Origin: an uncultured Lachnospiraceae bacterium
GTDB taxonomy: Bacteria; Bacillota; Clostridia; Lachnospirales; Lachnospiraceae
Assembly: GCA_910578885.1 (NCBI GenBank)
Contig: CAJTSH010000002.1
Location: 1 to 64,000, forward strand
DNA: 64,000 bases
Direction: 5' to 3'
The stretch's first letter is position 1. Each line of letters starts with the position of its first letter. The translations under genes and the position numbers were made by a program. The notes beneath the pieces were generated by a model. That model saw nothing but the letters and a program-made list of their open reading frames with translations. It searched no databases and was not told the origin of the DNA. Below are positions 44,216-53,071 of this stretch, piece after piece.

Positions 44216-45184
44216 ATGCTAGAAAATAAATCTGTATTAGCGATTATTCCTGCCAGAGGAGGCAGCAAAGGAATCCCCCATAAAAATATTGCAGATGTTA
44301 ATGGCAGGCCTTTGATTTCGTATACAATTTCGGCGGCTAAGGACTGCCCTTATATAGACCGGATTCTGGTTTCTACGGATGATGGACAGATTGCAAAAAT
44401 CAGCCGGGAATATGGCGCTGACGTACCTTTCCTGCGCCCGGATTATCTAAGTTCAGATACAGCGAAATCTATTGATGCAGTTCTTCATGCGATTGATTTT
44501 TGTAAGGTAAATGACAGGGCTTATGATATTGTTATTCTGCTTCAGCCCACATCACCGCTTCGGACGGGGGCGGACGTTACCGGCGCTTTGGATTATTTTG
44601 TGCAGAATCATTGCGACAGCCTGCTGTCACTGACTGAGATTGAGGAGCATCCGGTTCTCACCAGACAGATGGATGACGAGACAAAACGGTTAAAGCCAAT
44701 TCTTTCCATGCAAAGCACAGTCAGGCGTCAGGATATGCAGCCCTTTTATCATGTGAACGGCGCAATTTATATCAATTATTGCAGGGATTTGACAAGGGAG
44801 ACAAGTCTGAACGACAATCATTATGGTTATGTCATTCCGTCTCCTCACGGTTTGGATATTGATACGTTAGGAGATTTGGAACTGGCGGGGTATTATCTCG
44901 CAAAAGAAACCGAAGGATGCAACGAAATATATAATAAAAATAAAGGAGATAAAGATAAAATGGAAGAATTGTTGGAAGTTTTAGAGCAATTTGATGACTG
45001 TATTGATTTTAAAGAAGAGAACGCCTTAATGACAGATGGGGTGATTGATTCTGTACGTTTGGTCGAACTTGTAGGAGAATTGGAAGATCATTTTGGCGTG
45101 GATATTTCATTAGATGAAGTTTTGCCAGAAAACTTTGATTCGGCGGAGTATATATGGAATATGATACAACGGCTAAAAAAATAA
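44216..45184 (+). CDS. neuA: CMP-nonulosonate synthetase NeuA fused in frame to an acyl carrier protein
   Basis: 322 residues. About 1-235 are a cytidylyltransferase (SVLAIIPARGGSKGIPHKNI, LLQPTSPLRTGADV) that activates the sugar acid as CMP-sugar. About 249-322 are an ACP domain (MTDGVIDSVRLVELVGELE, Ser in the DS motif). The joint NKNKGDKDK encodes an internal ribosome-binding site AAAGGAGAT followed by an in-frame ATG at 44960, so both a fusion and a free ACP may be produced. AGGAG site at the main start. NeuA enzymes are usually about 220-235 residues, so the tail is clearly extra. Confidence 0.88.
   Translation: MLENKSVLAIIPARGGSKGIPHKNIADVNGRPLISYTISAAKDCPYIDRILVSTDDGQIAKISREYGADVPFLRPDYLSSDTAKSIDAVLHAIDFCKVNDRAYDIVILLQPTSPLRTGADVTGALDYFVQNHCDSLLSLTEIEEHPVLTRQMDDETKRLKPILSMQSTVRRQDMQPFYHVNGAIYINYCRDLTRETSLNDNHYGYVIPSPHGLDIDTLGDLELAGYYLAKETEGCNEIYNKNKGDKDKMEELLEVLEQFDDCIDFKEENALMTDGVIDSVRLVELVGELEDHFGVDISLDEVLPENFDSAEYIWNMIQRLKK
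44960..45184 (+). CDS. Acyl carrier protein, internal in-frame start within neuA
   Basis: A 74-residue ACP reading from ATG 44960, with AAAGGAGAT at 44942-44950 giving a 9-base spacing. It shares frame and stop with neuA. It precedes the AMP-forming ligase at 45212, the same neighbourhood as the free ACP next to the second ligase (53064), so a free ACP is expected to be the functional partner. Whether the fusion protein or the free ACP predominates cannot be decided from sequence. Confidence 0.65.
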   Translation: MEELLEVLEQFDDCIDFKEENALMTDGVIDSVRLVELVGELEDHFGVDISLDEVLPENFDSAEYIWNMIQRLKK

Positions 45185-45211
45185 TATGTTAATTTGAGAA
45201 GGTTGGGAAAA

Positions 45212-46678
45212 ATGAATTCAATAGTTGAAGTGGTTGCGTCTCATGCAGAGACTAATCCAGATAAGATATGTATTGTAGATATAAAAGGAAGTTATACGTA
45301 TAAAGCTACATGGAAAAAAGTACAGGATATTGCATATTTGTTCATGGAGATGAAGATAGAAAAAGGAGATTGCGTAATAGTGGAATGTACGCAGGATTTT
45401 GAATTTTTGGTCTGCAATCTATCCTGTCAATTAATCGGGGCAATTTTTGTTCCGGTAGAACTTAAGGCTTCTTTCGAAAAAGTCAGTATGATTTTAGAAG
45501 ATACGGATGCAAAATTATTTTTATATGCGTCAACATATGAATTGGCGGTCCCGATGTTGAAAATGGAAAATCTGTTTCAAAGAGAATTGGAAAACACGGG
45601 AAAGTCTTTTTTGTTTCCGCTGAATGAGACGACGGCGGAAATATTGTATACGACAGGAACGACAGGCAGATCTAAGGGAGTAGAAATTACAAATGGAAAT
45701 AATATAGCAATTGCAGAGAATATAAAATATGGAACAGAAATGAAAAGTAATAATGTCGAGTTGATTCCATTACCGTTAAGCCATTCTCATGGATTGCGAG
45801 GCTGTTATGCAAATTTATTAAATGGAAGTACTGTTGTATTATGCAATGGCGTATCGCAGGCAAAACGTATATTTGAGTGGATGGATCAGTATAAAATCAC
45901 ATCAATGGATTTATCGCCCAGTGCGGCAGTAGTTTTACTGAAATTATCAAAAGGTAAATTTTTTGAGGTCGGCGTTCAGCTTGATTATATAGAAATTGGT
46001 ACGGCAGCTTTGGAAGAGGACACAAAGAAGCTGCTTTTATCAGGATTTCCAACTGCCAGATTATATAATTTTTATGGGACAACAGAGTCAGGCAGAACAT
46101 GTATTTTAGATTTCAGCAAAGACCGTGATCGCTGCAGATGCATCGGCAAGCCAACGAGAAATGCAAAGTTTATTGTTACAGATGAAAACAGAAATATAAT
46201 ATCTTCTTCTGCAGATAATTTAGGTTTATTGGCAAGTGCAGGAACGATGAATATGAAAGGATACTGGAAACAACCAGAATTAACATCTCAGGTAATGCAA
46301 AACGGATTTGTGTATACAAATGATTTGGGATACATTGATGAAGATGGGTTTGTTTATGTACTTGGCAGAAAAGACGATGTTATAAATTGCGGTGGAATAA
46401 AGATTGCTCCAGAGGAAATAGAAGAAAGTGTGAGAAAGTATCAAGGGATAGTAGATTGCGCCTGTGTACCAATGGAGGATAAAATATTGGGTCAGGTGCC
46501 TAAGATTTTTATTGTAGTCGATAATAAAGAAACGTTCCAAAAAAAAGACTTAAAGAAGTTTTTAAAAGGGTATATTGATGATAGTAAGATGCCGAGGAAA
46601 ATCGAGATTATTGATGAGATTCCCCGTACATATAATGGAAAAATTCAAAGAGCTAAATTACTTGACAATATGAAATAA
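45212..46678 (+). CDS. AMP-forming acyl/acid ligase, cassette A
   Basis: 488 residues from ATG 45212 (AGAAGG upstream; an in-frame TTG at 45194 is less likely). Class I adenylating enzyme: ILYTTGTTGRSKGVEIT (P-loop), YNFYGTTESGR, YTNDLGYIDEDGFVYVLGRKDDVINCGG hinge region shortened here to its core GRKDDVI, and PRTYNGKIQR near the catalytic Lys. It would activate a carboxylic acid and load it on an ACP, here the one encoded immediately upstream. It is collinear with the ligase at 51578. Base composition is visibly AT-richer than the flagellar genes. Confidence 0.85.
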   Translation: MNSIVEVVASHAETNPDKICIVDIKGSYTYKATWKKVQDIAYLFMEMKIEKGDCVIVECTQDFEFLVCNLSCQLIGAIFVPVELKASFEKVSMILEDTDAKLFLYASTYELAVPMLKMENLFQRELENTGKSFLFPLNETTAEILYTTGTTGRSKGVEITNGNNIAIAENIKYGTEMKSNNVELIPLPLSHSHGLRGCYANLLNGSTVVLCNGVSQAKRIFEWMDQYKITSMDLSPSAAVVLLKLSKGKFFEVGVQLDYIEIGTAALEEDTKKLLLSGFPTARLYNFYGTTESGRTCILDFSKDRDRCRCIGKPTRNAKFIVTDENRNIISSSADNLGLLASAGTMNMKGYWKQPELTSQVMQNGFVYTNDLGYIDEDGFVYVLGRKDDVINCGGIKIAPEEIEESVRKYQGIVDCACVPMEDKILGQVPKIFIVVDNKETFQKKDLKKFLKGYIDDSKMPRKIEIIDEIPRTYNGKIQRAKLLDNMK

Positions 46679-46704
46679 CTGCCATACAATAACCATATGG
46701 TTAT
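46662..46704 (+). promoter_or_regulatory. Sigma-A promoter with 16-bp palindromic operator for the LysR-ABC operon
   Basis: TTGACA (46662-46667), 17-base spacer, TACAAT (46685-46690), an almost consensus promoter whose -35 lies inside the ligase gene's last codons. A perfect palindrome ATAACCATATGGTTAT (46689-46704) covers the start site, a position suited to a repressor or autoregulating LysR protein. Confidence 0.8.
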
Positions 46705-46734
46705 GCGGCATAGGTAAAAGGTTATGGTACAGAT

Positions 46735-47673
46735 ATGGATTTTGAACTAAATAGTAGGTACATATTATGCGTATATGAACAGGGAAATTTAACGCGTGCC
46801 GCTAAAGCAATTGGAATCTCCCAGCCTGCTTTGAGCGCTGCCATCAGTAATGTAGAAAAAAGAATTGGATTTAAAATCTTTGATAAAAGAAAGCAGCCGT
46901 TTGTTTTAACAAAAGAGGGAGAAATTTATTTGGATTATCTTCAGAAGCAGCAGCTTCTTGTAGATGATTACAAAAAGAGGATAGAGGAACTCTATGATGA
47001 TGAAAAAGGAAAGGTAGTGATTGGGGGACCGACAGTATATACGGAATCATTAATTGCGGATGCAGCAGCCGAATTGCATAAGACTTATCCCAGATATGAA
47101 ATAGCAATAAAGAATGCTTCTGTTCCTGAATTAATAAAAATGGTAAAGAAGGGCGAAGTAGACTGTTTTATAGGTACAAGCGATAATTTACCGGAAGGGT
47201 TTGAGATATCGGAGGTTAAAGAAGAAACAATCTATCTATGCATTCCCCAAAAATGGTCTGTAAATCAGAAATTGGAAAAATACAGAACGAGATTGGGAGA
47301 GGATGGGGAATGTTTTGATTATACAATATTAAACAATCTGGGATTTATATTTATGGAATCAAATCAGCCCTTACAAATAGAAATAGAAAAATTTATTGAA
47401 GAAAATAAGCTATCTGTTCAAAAAGTATTAAGTGTGAATCAGGCATCTGTAGCTGTGAGGATGACGGCGTTAGGAACGGGAATTTCATTTGCACCTGAGG
47501 AAGCCCTTATAAACAGTAAATATTTAGAGAACATATGCCTCTATAGGCCGTCTGATATAATATCAAAAAGAAAAATCTATGTTGTTTATGATCAAGAGAG
47601 GTACATGACCTGTGTATGTAAAAGATTAATTGAGATTTTGCATGATATGAATTATAAAGAGAGAGGTAAATGA
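46735..47673 (+). CDS. LysR-type transcriptional regulator
   Basis: 312 residues. N-terminal winged helix: GNLTRAAKAIGISQPALSAAIS, then KRIGFKIFDKRK. The C-terminal effector-binding domain (about 90-300) has the periplasmic-binding-protein-like layout (VVIGGPTVYTESL, VDCFIGTSDNLP, RMTALGTGISFAPE). It leads the operon with the ABC importer genes and probably senses the imported molecule or its derivative. The palindrome at 46689 is the obvious candidate binding site. Start codon 46735; ribosome-binding site weak. Confidence 0.9.
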   Translation: MDFELNSRYILCVYEQGNLTRAAKAIGISQPALSAAISNVEKRIGFKIFDKRKQPFVLTKEGEIYLDYLQKQQLLVDDYKKRIEELYDDEKGKVVIGGPTVYTESLIADAAAELHKTYPRYEIAIKNASVPELIKMVKKGEVDCFIGTSDNLPEGFEISEVKEETIYLCIPQKWSVNQKLEKYRTRLGEDGECFDYTILNNLGFIFMESNQPLQIEIEKFIEENKLSVQKVLSVNQASVAVRMTALGTGISFAPEEALINSKYLENICLYRPSDIISKRKIYVVYDQERYMTCVCKRLIEILHDMNYKERGK

Positions 47674-47674
47674 A

Positions 47675-48673
47675 ATGATGAAAAAGATGAAGAAACTGTT
47701 GGTATTGTGTGCTGCAGCAATGGTTGTATTTACCGGATGCGGAGAAAAGAAAGAAGAATCAGCAAGCAATAAAAGCGCTGAAAATGCTACGTTAAATATA
47801 GCATATCAGTATGGATTGGGGCATGTGCCTGCAGTAATTGCTAAGGAAAAAGGCTTTATTGAGGAAGCATATAAGGATGCGACTGGTAAGGAGCTTACAA
47901 TCAATTGGAACCAAATGAGCTCAGGCGCTGATATTAACACAGGAATTGCCTCCGGCAGCTTGCAAGCTGGATTTATGGGCGCAGGACCGGCGATTTCAGG
48001 TGTAACAAAAGATGTAGGATATAAAATTTTTACCAACATAACGAATCAGGAACATTGTTTGATGACAAACGATGAAAGTATTACTTCGCTTGGCGATCTG
48101 ATTGGAAGTGAGCACCAAATAGCTTTGGTCAACATTGGCTCTATACAGCATATCATCCTTGCAAAGGCGTTGTATAATGCAGGATATGATCCGCATGCGT
48201 TAGATTCGAATCTTGTTGCAATGGCGCATCCTGATGGTATGTCCGCATTAGAGTCAGGCAGTGTAGCTTGTCATTTGACATCAAGTCCATACATTTATAT
48301 GGAGCGGGCAAATAAAGATTTACATGAAATTCAAGAGATAACGGAAGCGTTGACGGTAGACAATACTTTTAATGTGGGTGTTGCATCAGAAGAATTATAT
48401 AATAATAATAAAGAATTATATCAGGCATTATGTGATGGGGTACAAGCGGCGATTGACTACATAAATAATAATATGGAAGAAGTTGCGAAGCTCACATACG
48501 AGTTGGACGGAAATAGCTTAGAAGATGAGCAGGAGTATCTGCAGAAAGGTAGATATACTGCTGAAACCAGTGGGATTTTTGAGTTAGCTGTCTTTATGGC
48601 GGATAATGACTTTATTGATAAAAAACCGGAATCTTATTCCGATTTGGTTTTTGATAACGTTACTGGCGATTAA
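47675..48673 (+). CDS. ABC importer substrate-binding lipoprotein, cassette A (NrtA/SsuA/TauA type)
   Basis: 332 residues with a lipoprotein signal (KKLLVLCAAAMVVFTGC, lipobox FTGC). The mature part has NMT1/SsuA-like features (IAYQYGLGHVPAVIAKEKGF, MSSGADINTGIASGSLQAGFMG). This family binds small anions and acids: nitrate, sulfonates, taurine, pyrimidine precursors or aromatic acids. It starts 1 base after the regulator's stop. The paired permease and ATPase follow. The ligand cannot be read from the sequence. Confidence 0.88.
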   Translation: MMKKMKKLLVLCAAAMVVFTGCGEKKEESASNKSAENATLNIAYQYGLGHVPAVIAKEKGFIEEAYKDATGKELTINWNQMSSGADINTGIASGSLQAGFMGAGPAISGVTKDVGYKIFTNITNQEHCLMTNDESITSLGDLIGSEHQIALVNIGSIQHIILAKALYNAGYDPHALDSNLVAMAHPDGMSALESGSVACHLTSSPYIYMERANKDLHEIQEITEALTVDNTFNVGVASEELYNNNKELYQALCDGVQAAIDYINNNMEEVAKLTYELDGNSLEDEQEYLQKGRYTAETSGIFELAVFMADNDFIDKKPESYSDLVFDNVTGD

Positions 48674-48687
48674 AGGAAGAATCAATT

Positions 48688-49500
48688 ATGCAACATAATC
48701 AAAAGAGAGAAAAAGTCCATGCAGTATTGGTAAAGGTAGTATTTATTATTTTTATTTTAGTTATTTGGGAAGCTGCTGCAAGGATGCGTATTTTTGGAAG
48801 CCGGTCAGAGCTGCTTTTCCCTCCATTGGAGGTAATAGGAAAAGCATTTATCAGAAATTTTATAGAAGGATATGCAGGAAGATCGCTATGGATTTATATT
48901 GGTAATTCGATGCTGTTACTGACCAAAGGCTTGGGGATTGGTATTTTGCTTTCCTTTCTATTTTCCGGTTTATCAATGGTAAGTAGGAATTTTTATCATA
49001 TTTATAACCTAATGGTTTCCATATTTGATTTACTTCCAGGAGTGGCATTACTGCCGGTGGTCATTATTATATTTGGCATAAAACCGGATGTTATCGTATT
49101 CTTGGTGGTTCATGCAGTGTTGTGGCCTATGTCGCGAAGCATTTTGGATGGATTTTTGGCAGTTCCCCAAATATATGTTGAAGCAGGAATGAATATTGGC
49201 TTAAGGGGAGCCGCTTTGTTGTGGGGCGTTTATCTTCCGGCAGCAATGTCGTATATTCTGTCAGGGTTAAAGGTCGGCTGGGCAAGGGCATGGCGGGGAC
49301 TGATAAGTGCAGAGATGATTTTTGGCATAGCGACTTGCCCGGGTATTGGGTTGTTCATTAATCAGATGAGAACAAATATGAATAATGCAGAAATGTATGC
49401 GATTTTAGTTGTTATAATCATTATTGGGCTGATAGTTCAATATGGGATTCTGGTACCGATTGAAAACTGTACAACGAGAAAATGGGGAATGTCAAAATGA
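48688..49500 (+). CDS. ABC importer permease, cassette A (SsuC/TauC type)
   Basis: 270 residues, about six membrane helices. The coupling EAA-like loop is GLRGAALLWGVYLPAAMSYIL, and WARAWRGLISAEMIFG is typical of the SsuC/TauC/NrtB permeases. AAGGAAG site; the stop overlaps the ATPase start (ATGA). Works as a homodimer with the next gene's ATPase. Confidence 0.9.
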   Translation: MQHNQKREKVHAVLVKVVFIIFILVIWEAAARMRIFGSRSELLFPPLEVIGKAFIRNFIEGYAGRSLWIYIGNSMLLLTKGLGIGILLSFLFSGLSMVSRNFYHIYNLMVSIFDLLPGVALLPVVIIIFGIKPDVIVFLVVHAVLWPMSRSILDGFLAVPQIYVEAGMNIGLRGAALLWGVYLPAAMSYILSGLKVGWARAWRGLISAEMIFGIATCPGIGLFINQMRTNMNNAEMYAILVVIIIIGLIVQYGILVPIENCTTRKWGMSK

Positions 49501-50288
49501 CAAATGATAGTAATATGATCTTAGAAGTGAGAGATTTGACAAAAACATATGGAGATAATCTGGAGAAGCGCATTATTTTAAAACAGATAAATTTAGAAGT
49601 GAAAAGAAATGAGTTTTTATGTATTCTCGGATCATCAGGCTGCGGCAAGACGACATTGCTCCGATGTATTGCAGGATTTGAAAATTATAGTGGAAGTGTT
49701 TTGGTCAACGGTAAAGAGAAGTTAGCTCCCGGCATAGACAGGATTATGGTCTTTCAGGATTTTAATCAGCTATTTCCTTGGAAAACGGTGGAGAAAAACG
49801 TACAATATCCACTAAAATTACAAGGGATCCGTGATAAAGCGGAACTGAGAAAAAGAACGCATGAAGTTTTGAGAAAAGTTAAATTACTGGAGTATGCCCA
49901 TTATTATCCGCATCAGTTATCGGGCGGAATGAAGCAGCGGGTAGCCATTGCAAAAGCATTAGCATTGAAGCCTGAAATTATACTTATGGATGAGCCGTTT
50001 GCTGCCTTGGACGCAATGACAAGAAATCAATTGCAGAATGAATTGCTGGCTATTTCATTAGAAGAAAATTGTACGATTATTTTTATTACACATAATATAC
50101 AAGAAGCGATTGTCTTGGGAACAAGGATTATTGTATTAGAAAAAGGTGGAAATATTTTGATAGATCGTGATAACCCGATAAAAAGACCGGTTACGCCTGC
50201 GTCTGAGGGATATGGAGCTGTCTGGGAACAATTACATAGCGCTTTGTATCAAGAGAATAAGCCAAATACGGATATCATTGTTGATTAG
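49497..50288 (+). CDS. ABC importer ATP-binding protein, cassette A (SsuB/TauB type)
   Basis: 263 residues from ATG 49497, which overlaps the permease stop. Walker A GSSGCGKTTLLR, Q-loop MVFQDFNQLFPWKTV, signature LSGGMKQRVAIAKAL, Walker B ILMDEPFAALD and switch FITHNIQEAI are all intact. It energises the importer. The gene ends 7 bases before a strong terminator. Confidence 0.93.
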   Translation: MTNDSNMILEVRDLTKTYGDNLEKRIILKQINLEVKRNEFLCILGSSGCGKTTLLRCIAGFENYSGSVLVNGKEKLAPGIDRIMVFQDFNQLFPWKTVEKNVQYPLKLQGIRDKAELRKRTHEVLRKVKLLEYAHYYPHQLSGGMKQRVAIAKALALKPEIILMDEPFAALDAMTRNQLQNELLAISLEENCTIIFITHNIQEAIVLGTRIIVLEKGGNILIDRDNPIKRPVTPASEGYGAVWEQLHSALYQENKPNTDIIVD

Positions 50289-50295
50289 TGTTTTC

Positions 50296-50342
50296 CCCAT
50301 ATCTGTAAATGTTTTTAAAACATCTACAGATATGGGTTTTTA
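50296..50342 (+). terminator. Long-stem terminator after the cassette A importer
   Basis: CCCATATCTGTA (50296-50307) pairs with TACAGATATGGG (50325-50336), with further pairing of AATGTTTT / AAAACAT inside, and TTTTTT follows. It acts for the plus strand; the minus-strand gene ends just beyond it. Confidence 0.93.
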
Positions 50343-50345
50343 GTT

Positions 50346-51389
50346 TTAGTGAAGTTGGTTTGGTCTGTCCTGATCACCGTCAGCTTTACAAAATAGAGTA
50401 CGGTCATCTGCATAACGAACCCATATGTCAGTATTTTCCTGCAGAAACGGCTCAAAATAGTTAGGGATGATATTTGTATCATTTTCTGTTTTTGACGTAA
50501 ATCCAGCGTCCAAAATATATTGTTGTTGGAAGCCGAAGGTATAAAAATCTACATATTCATATTGATTTTGGGTCATTAAGCCATGAAATAGAGTTCCGAG
50601 TCCTGAAAATAAACTTTGATCGCCGATATAATCTACAATTCGCAAGATCTTCTGACCTTCGTGTGTGACAATACGTGTTACCAATAAAGCAGATATTTCA
50701 TTTTGGTTATTATATAATCCGTAAACTTGATAAGTACGGTAGGGATGTTGGAAAAATCTTTTGTTAATATACCAAAAATCTTTATATGGAACACTATCCA
50801 ATGCCTCTATGTCAAAACACTTTTTAATTTCATCAACAGAAGAGAATATAGTGGATTTCGTTTCAGGAATACTCTTGGAAATCTGTTTATGAATTGGCTT
50901 ATTTATAACAGCTATTTTAAATTCTTTAATTTCAGGATTAAGTAAGTAATAATGGTTCATTTTAGCTGTTTTCTCATGAAACATTTTTTTCCTAATAGGT
51001 ACTGTAGTGTTCGGATTGATACCTATACCAAGATGCATGCGGCACTGTACTATGTCGGTAATTCTTTTTAACAGCTCTACACCAAGAAATGTCATATTTT
51101 TTCGTGAATCATTTACTTTCCAGATACTTCCCCATATATCCTGCTTAGAGGAATCGGATGTATGCGAACATTTAAGGAAACCGGATATAGCTTCAATTGT
51201 GTTGGTATCTTTGTCGATTGCTAGGATAACATTTACGGTATCGTTTTCAACGAATTCATATTCAAATAACTTTTGATCTATTGACATGATATGATTCTTT
51301 TTCCAGTGGTTATTTATGAATTGCATAATGTCAGGAATTTCCGAAATTTTAGCGAGCCGTATGTCGTATCTTTCATCATATTTATTCAT
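50346..51389 (-). CDS. GNAT-like protein with C-terminal DQDRP motif, paralogue 2 of 3
   Basis: 347 residues, AAGGAG site. Starts MNKYDERYDIRLAKISEI, nearly the same as paralogue 1 (MNKYDQRYDFCLAQKSDI), and shares NHWKKNHIMS, VPYKDFWYINKRFF, NIIPNYFEPFLQENTDIW and the tail ADGDQDRPNQ. It is the only gene of the island between 24 and 60 kb on the minus strand, placed at the end of cassette A where cassette B has its own copy in the forward direction. An acyltransferase role is inferred. A minus-strand promoter (TTTTCA-N17-TATAAT) can be seen in the divergent gap. Confidence 0.65.
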   Translation of the reverse strand: MNKYDERYDIRLAKISEIPDIMQFINNHWKKNHIMSIDQKLFEYEFVENDTVNVILAIDKDTNTIEAISGFLKCSHTSDSSKQDIWGSIWKVNDSRKNMTFLGVELLKRITDIVQCRMHLGIGINPNTTVPIRKKMFHEKTAKMNHYYLLNPEIKEFKIAVINKPIHKQISKSIPETKSTIFSSVDEIKKCFDIEALDSVPYKDFWYINKRFFQHPYRTYQVYGLYNNQNEISALLVTRIVTHEGQKILRIVDYIGDQSLFSGLGTLFHGLMTQNQYEYVDFYTFGFQQQYILDAGFTSKTENDTNIIPNYFEPFLQENTDIWVRYADDRTLFCKADGDQDRPNQLH

Positions 51390-51482
51390 TGATAGTCTCC
51401 TTAAAATTTGTTATTGTTATGAATATATTTGTTTGTATATTATAACAGAAGTTGGTTTGTCTGAAAAGGTATAAACACGTTG

Positions 51483-51544
51483 GGCGGATGATTTGTTCTG
51501 GGGCAGTGTTGCATTTTAGGATTGTCTGGGTTAAAATATGAGGA
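51483..51544 (+). promoter_or_regulatory. Promoter block A (duplicated at 57912)
   Basis: TTGCAT (51509-51514), 17-base spacer ending TCTGGGT, TAAAAT (51532-51537). About 62 bases from GGCGGAT to the start site match the block at 57912-57973 at roughly 80 percent of positions, with both hexamers, spacer length and TCTGGGT conserved. It should drive the cassette B operon. Confidence 0.75.
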
Positions 51545-51577
51545 GTGGAAAACTTTACAGGAGATTCAAAACGGATT

Positions 51578-53071
51578 ATGGAACAAAAAGTTATATTAGA
51601 AAAAATTTATCAGAAGGCAAAGGAATGTCCGGATAAATGTTGTGTTTTGGAAAAGGAACGCAGGATTACCTATGGCCAATACTGGAACGCCATTAGCCGT
51701 TGCGCGGCATATTTAGCAGAAGAGGGGATTCCCAAGGAGATGAGAGTAGCGGTTGTTTCTGAACAGACAGCAGTATTTTTAATGGCGGTGTCTGCAATTC
51801 ATTTGGCAGGAGCGGTAGTGGTTCCCTTGGAAAAAAATCTGTCGGAAAATAGAATTATTGAAATTATGGAACTGATGGATACACCGTGGGTAGTCGGAAG
51901 AAATCTGAGTATGCCGGATAAATATTTTTTTATCGATTTTAATAATATAGATAAATTTTTCGAAGAATACGGATCAGAATCTCAAAGATGGGATTTCCCC
52001 CAGGGAAATGCTCTTGCAGACATTTTGTTTACTACAGGGACAACCGGTATGCCGAAAGGGATACAGGTGACGCATTTTACCAATACCGCCATTGCTGAAA
52101 ATGTAATCGACAGCGTGGAACTGGCAGAGGATGATGTTGAACTTATTCCAACGCCGATCAACCATTCATTGGGACTTCGGCGTTATTATGGCGCTATGTA
52201 CAGAGGAAGTACCATAGGAATTGTAGATGGCGTGATTTATATGGAAGATTTTTTTGAGATGCTTAAAAAATATAAAATGACAGCCGTAACGCTGGTGCCA
52301 ACAATGCTGAGTATTTTATTAAAATTTTCGAAAGGCAGACTGGGGGAGTTTGACCATCAGCTTCGTTTCATACAGCTTGGTTCGGCACCGATTTCGAAAG
52401 AAGAACAAAAAGAATTATGTTCTTTGCTGCCGAATGTAAGACTGTACAATACATATGGGGCAACGGAGGCGGGATGTTCCTGCATTTTGGAGTTTAGCAG
52501 GCTGCAGGACAAAAGGTTCTGTATTGGGCGGCCAACTGTGAATACTGCGGTGGGGTTTGTGGATGATAACGGGAAAGTAATAACTGCCACAAAGGATAAA
52601 CCAGGATGTTTGTTTTTTGAGGGACCTATGACTATGGCAGGATATTGGAAGGAACCGGAACTGACCCAAAAAGTACTGCAGGATGGGAAAATATTCACAA
52701 ATGATATTGGCTACAGGGGCGAAGACGGTTATATATATCTTCTTGGGAGAAAAGATGAGGTAATAAACAGTGGGGGGAATAAGATTGCGCCTGTAGAGGT
52801 AGAAGAAACGATGCTGAGGTGTGAAAAAATTGAAGATTGCGCATGTATCCCGGTGTGGGATCCAGTAGCAGGTCAGATTCCTAAGCTATATGTTGTTATG
52901 AAATCAGGGGAGGAGCTTTGTCAGGAAGAATTGATAAGATTTTTGTCAGAGCGTTTGGAGTTTTTTAAAATTCCTAAGAAAATAGAGCAGTTGGATAAAC
53001 TTCCAAGAGCGTATAACGGAAAACTGTTGAGAAAAGAGCTGAGAGAAAGAGAGGAGAAGAAAAATGGATGA
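51578..53071 (+). CDS. AMP-forming acyl/acid ligase, cassette B
   Basis: 497 residues from ATG 51578. A GTG at 51545 is possible but would leave almost no leader after the promoter at 51509-51537. P-loop ILFTTGTTGMPKGIQVT, YNTYGATEAGCSC, FTNDIGYRGEDGYIYLLG, GRKDEVINSGG and PRAYNGKLLRKEL (catalytic Lys) mark the adenylate-forming superfamily. It is collinear with the cassette A ligase through its whole length. The adjacent ACP gene (overlap 8 bases) is its likely acceptor. Confidence 0.87.
   Translation: MEQKVILEKIYQKAKECPDKCCVLEKERRITYGQYWNAISRCAAYLAEEGIPKEMRVAVVSEQTAVFLMAVSAIHLAGAVVVPLEKNLSENRIIEIMELMDTPWVVGRNLSMPDKYFFIDFNNIDKFFEEYGSESQRWDFPQGNALADILFTTGTTGMPKGIQVTHFTNTAIAENVIDSVELAEDDVELIPTPINHSLGLRRYYGAMYRGSTIGIVDGVIYMEDFFEMLKKYKMTAVTLVPTMLSILLKFSKGRLGEFDHQLRFIQLGSAPISKEEQKELCSLLPNVRLYNTYGATEAGCSCILEFSRLQDKRFCIGRPTVNTAVGFVDDNGKVITATKDKPGCLFFEGPMTMAGYWKEPELTQKVLQDGKIFTNDIGYRGEDGYIYLLGRKDEVINSGGNKIAPVEVEETMLRCEKIEDCACIPVWDPVAGQIPKLYVVMKSGEELCQEELIRFLSERLEFFKIPKKIEQLDKLPRAYNGKLLRKELREREEKKNG

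Noticed and set aside
51500..51520. Sigma-54 promoter (GG...TTGCA) in the duplicated block
   Set aside because: The spacing between the GG and GC elements is wrong, while a sigma-A promoter with 17-base spacer fits both copies.
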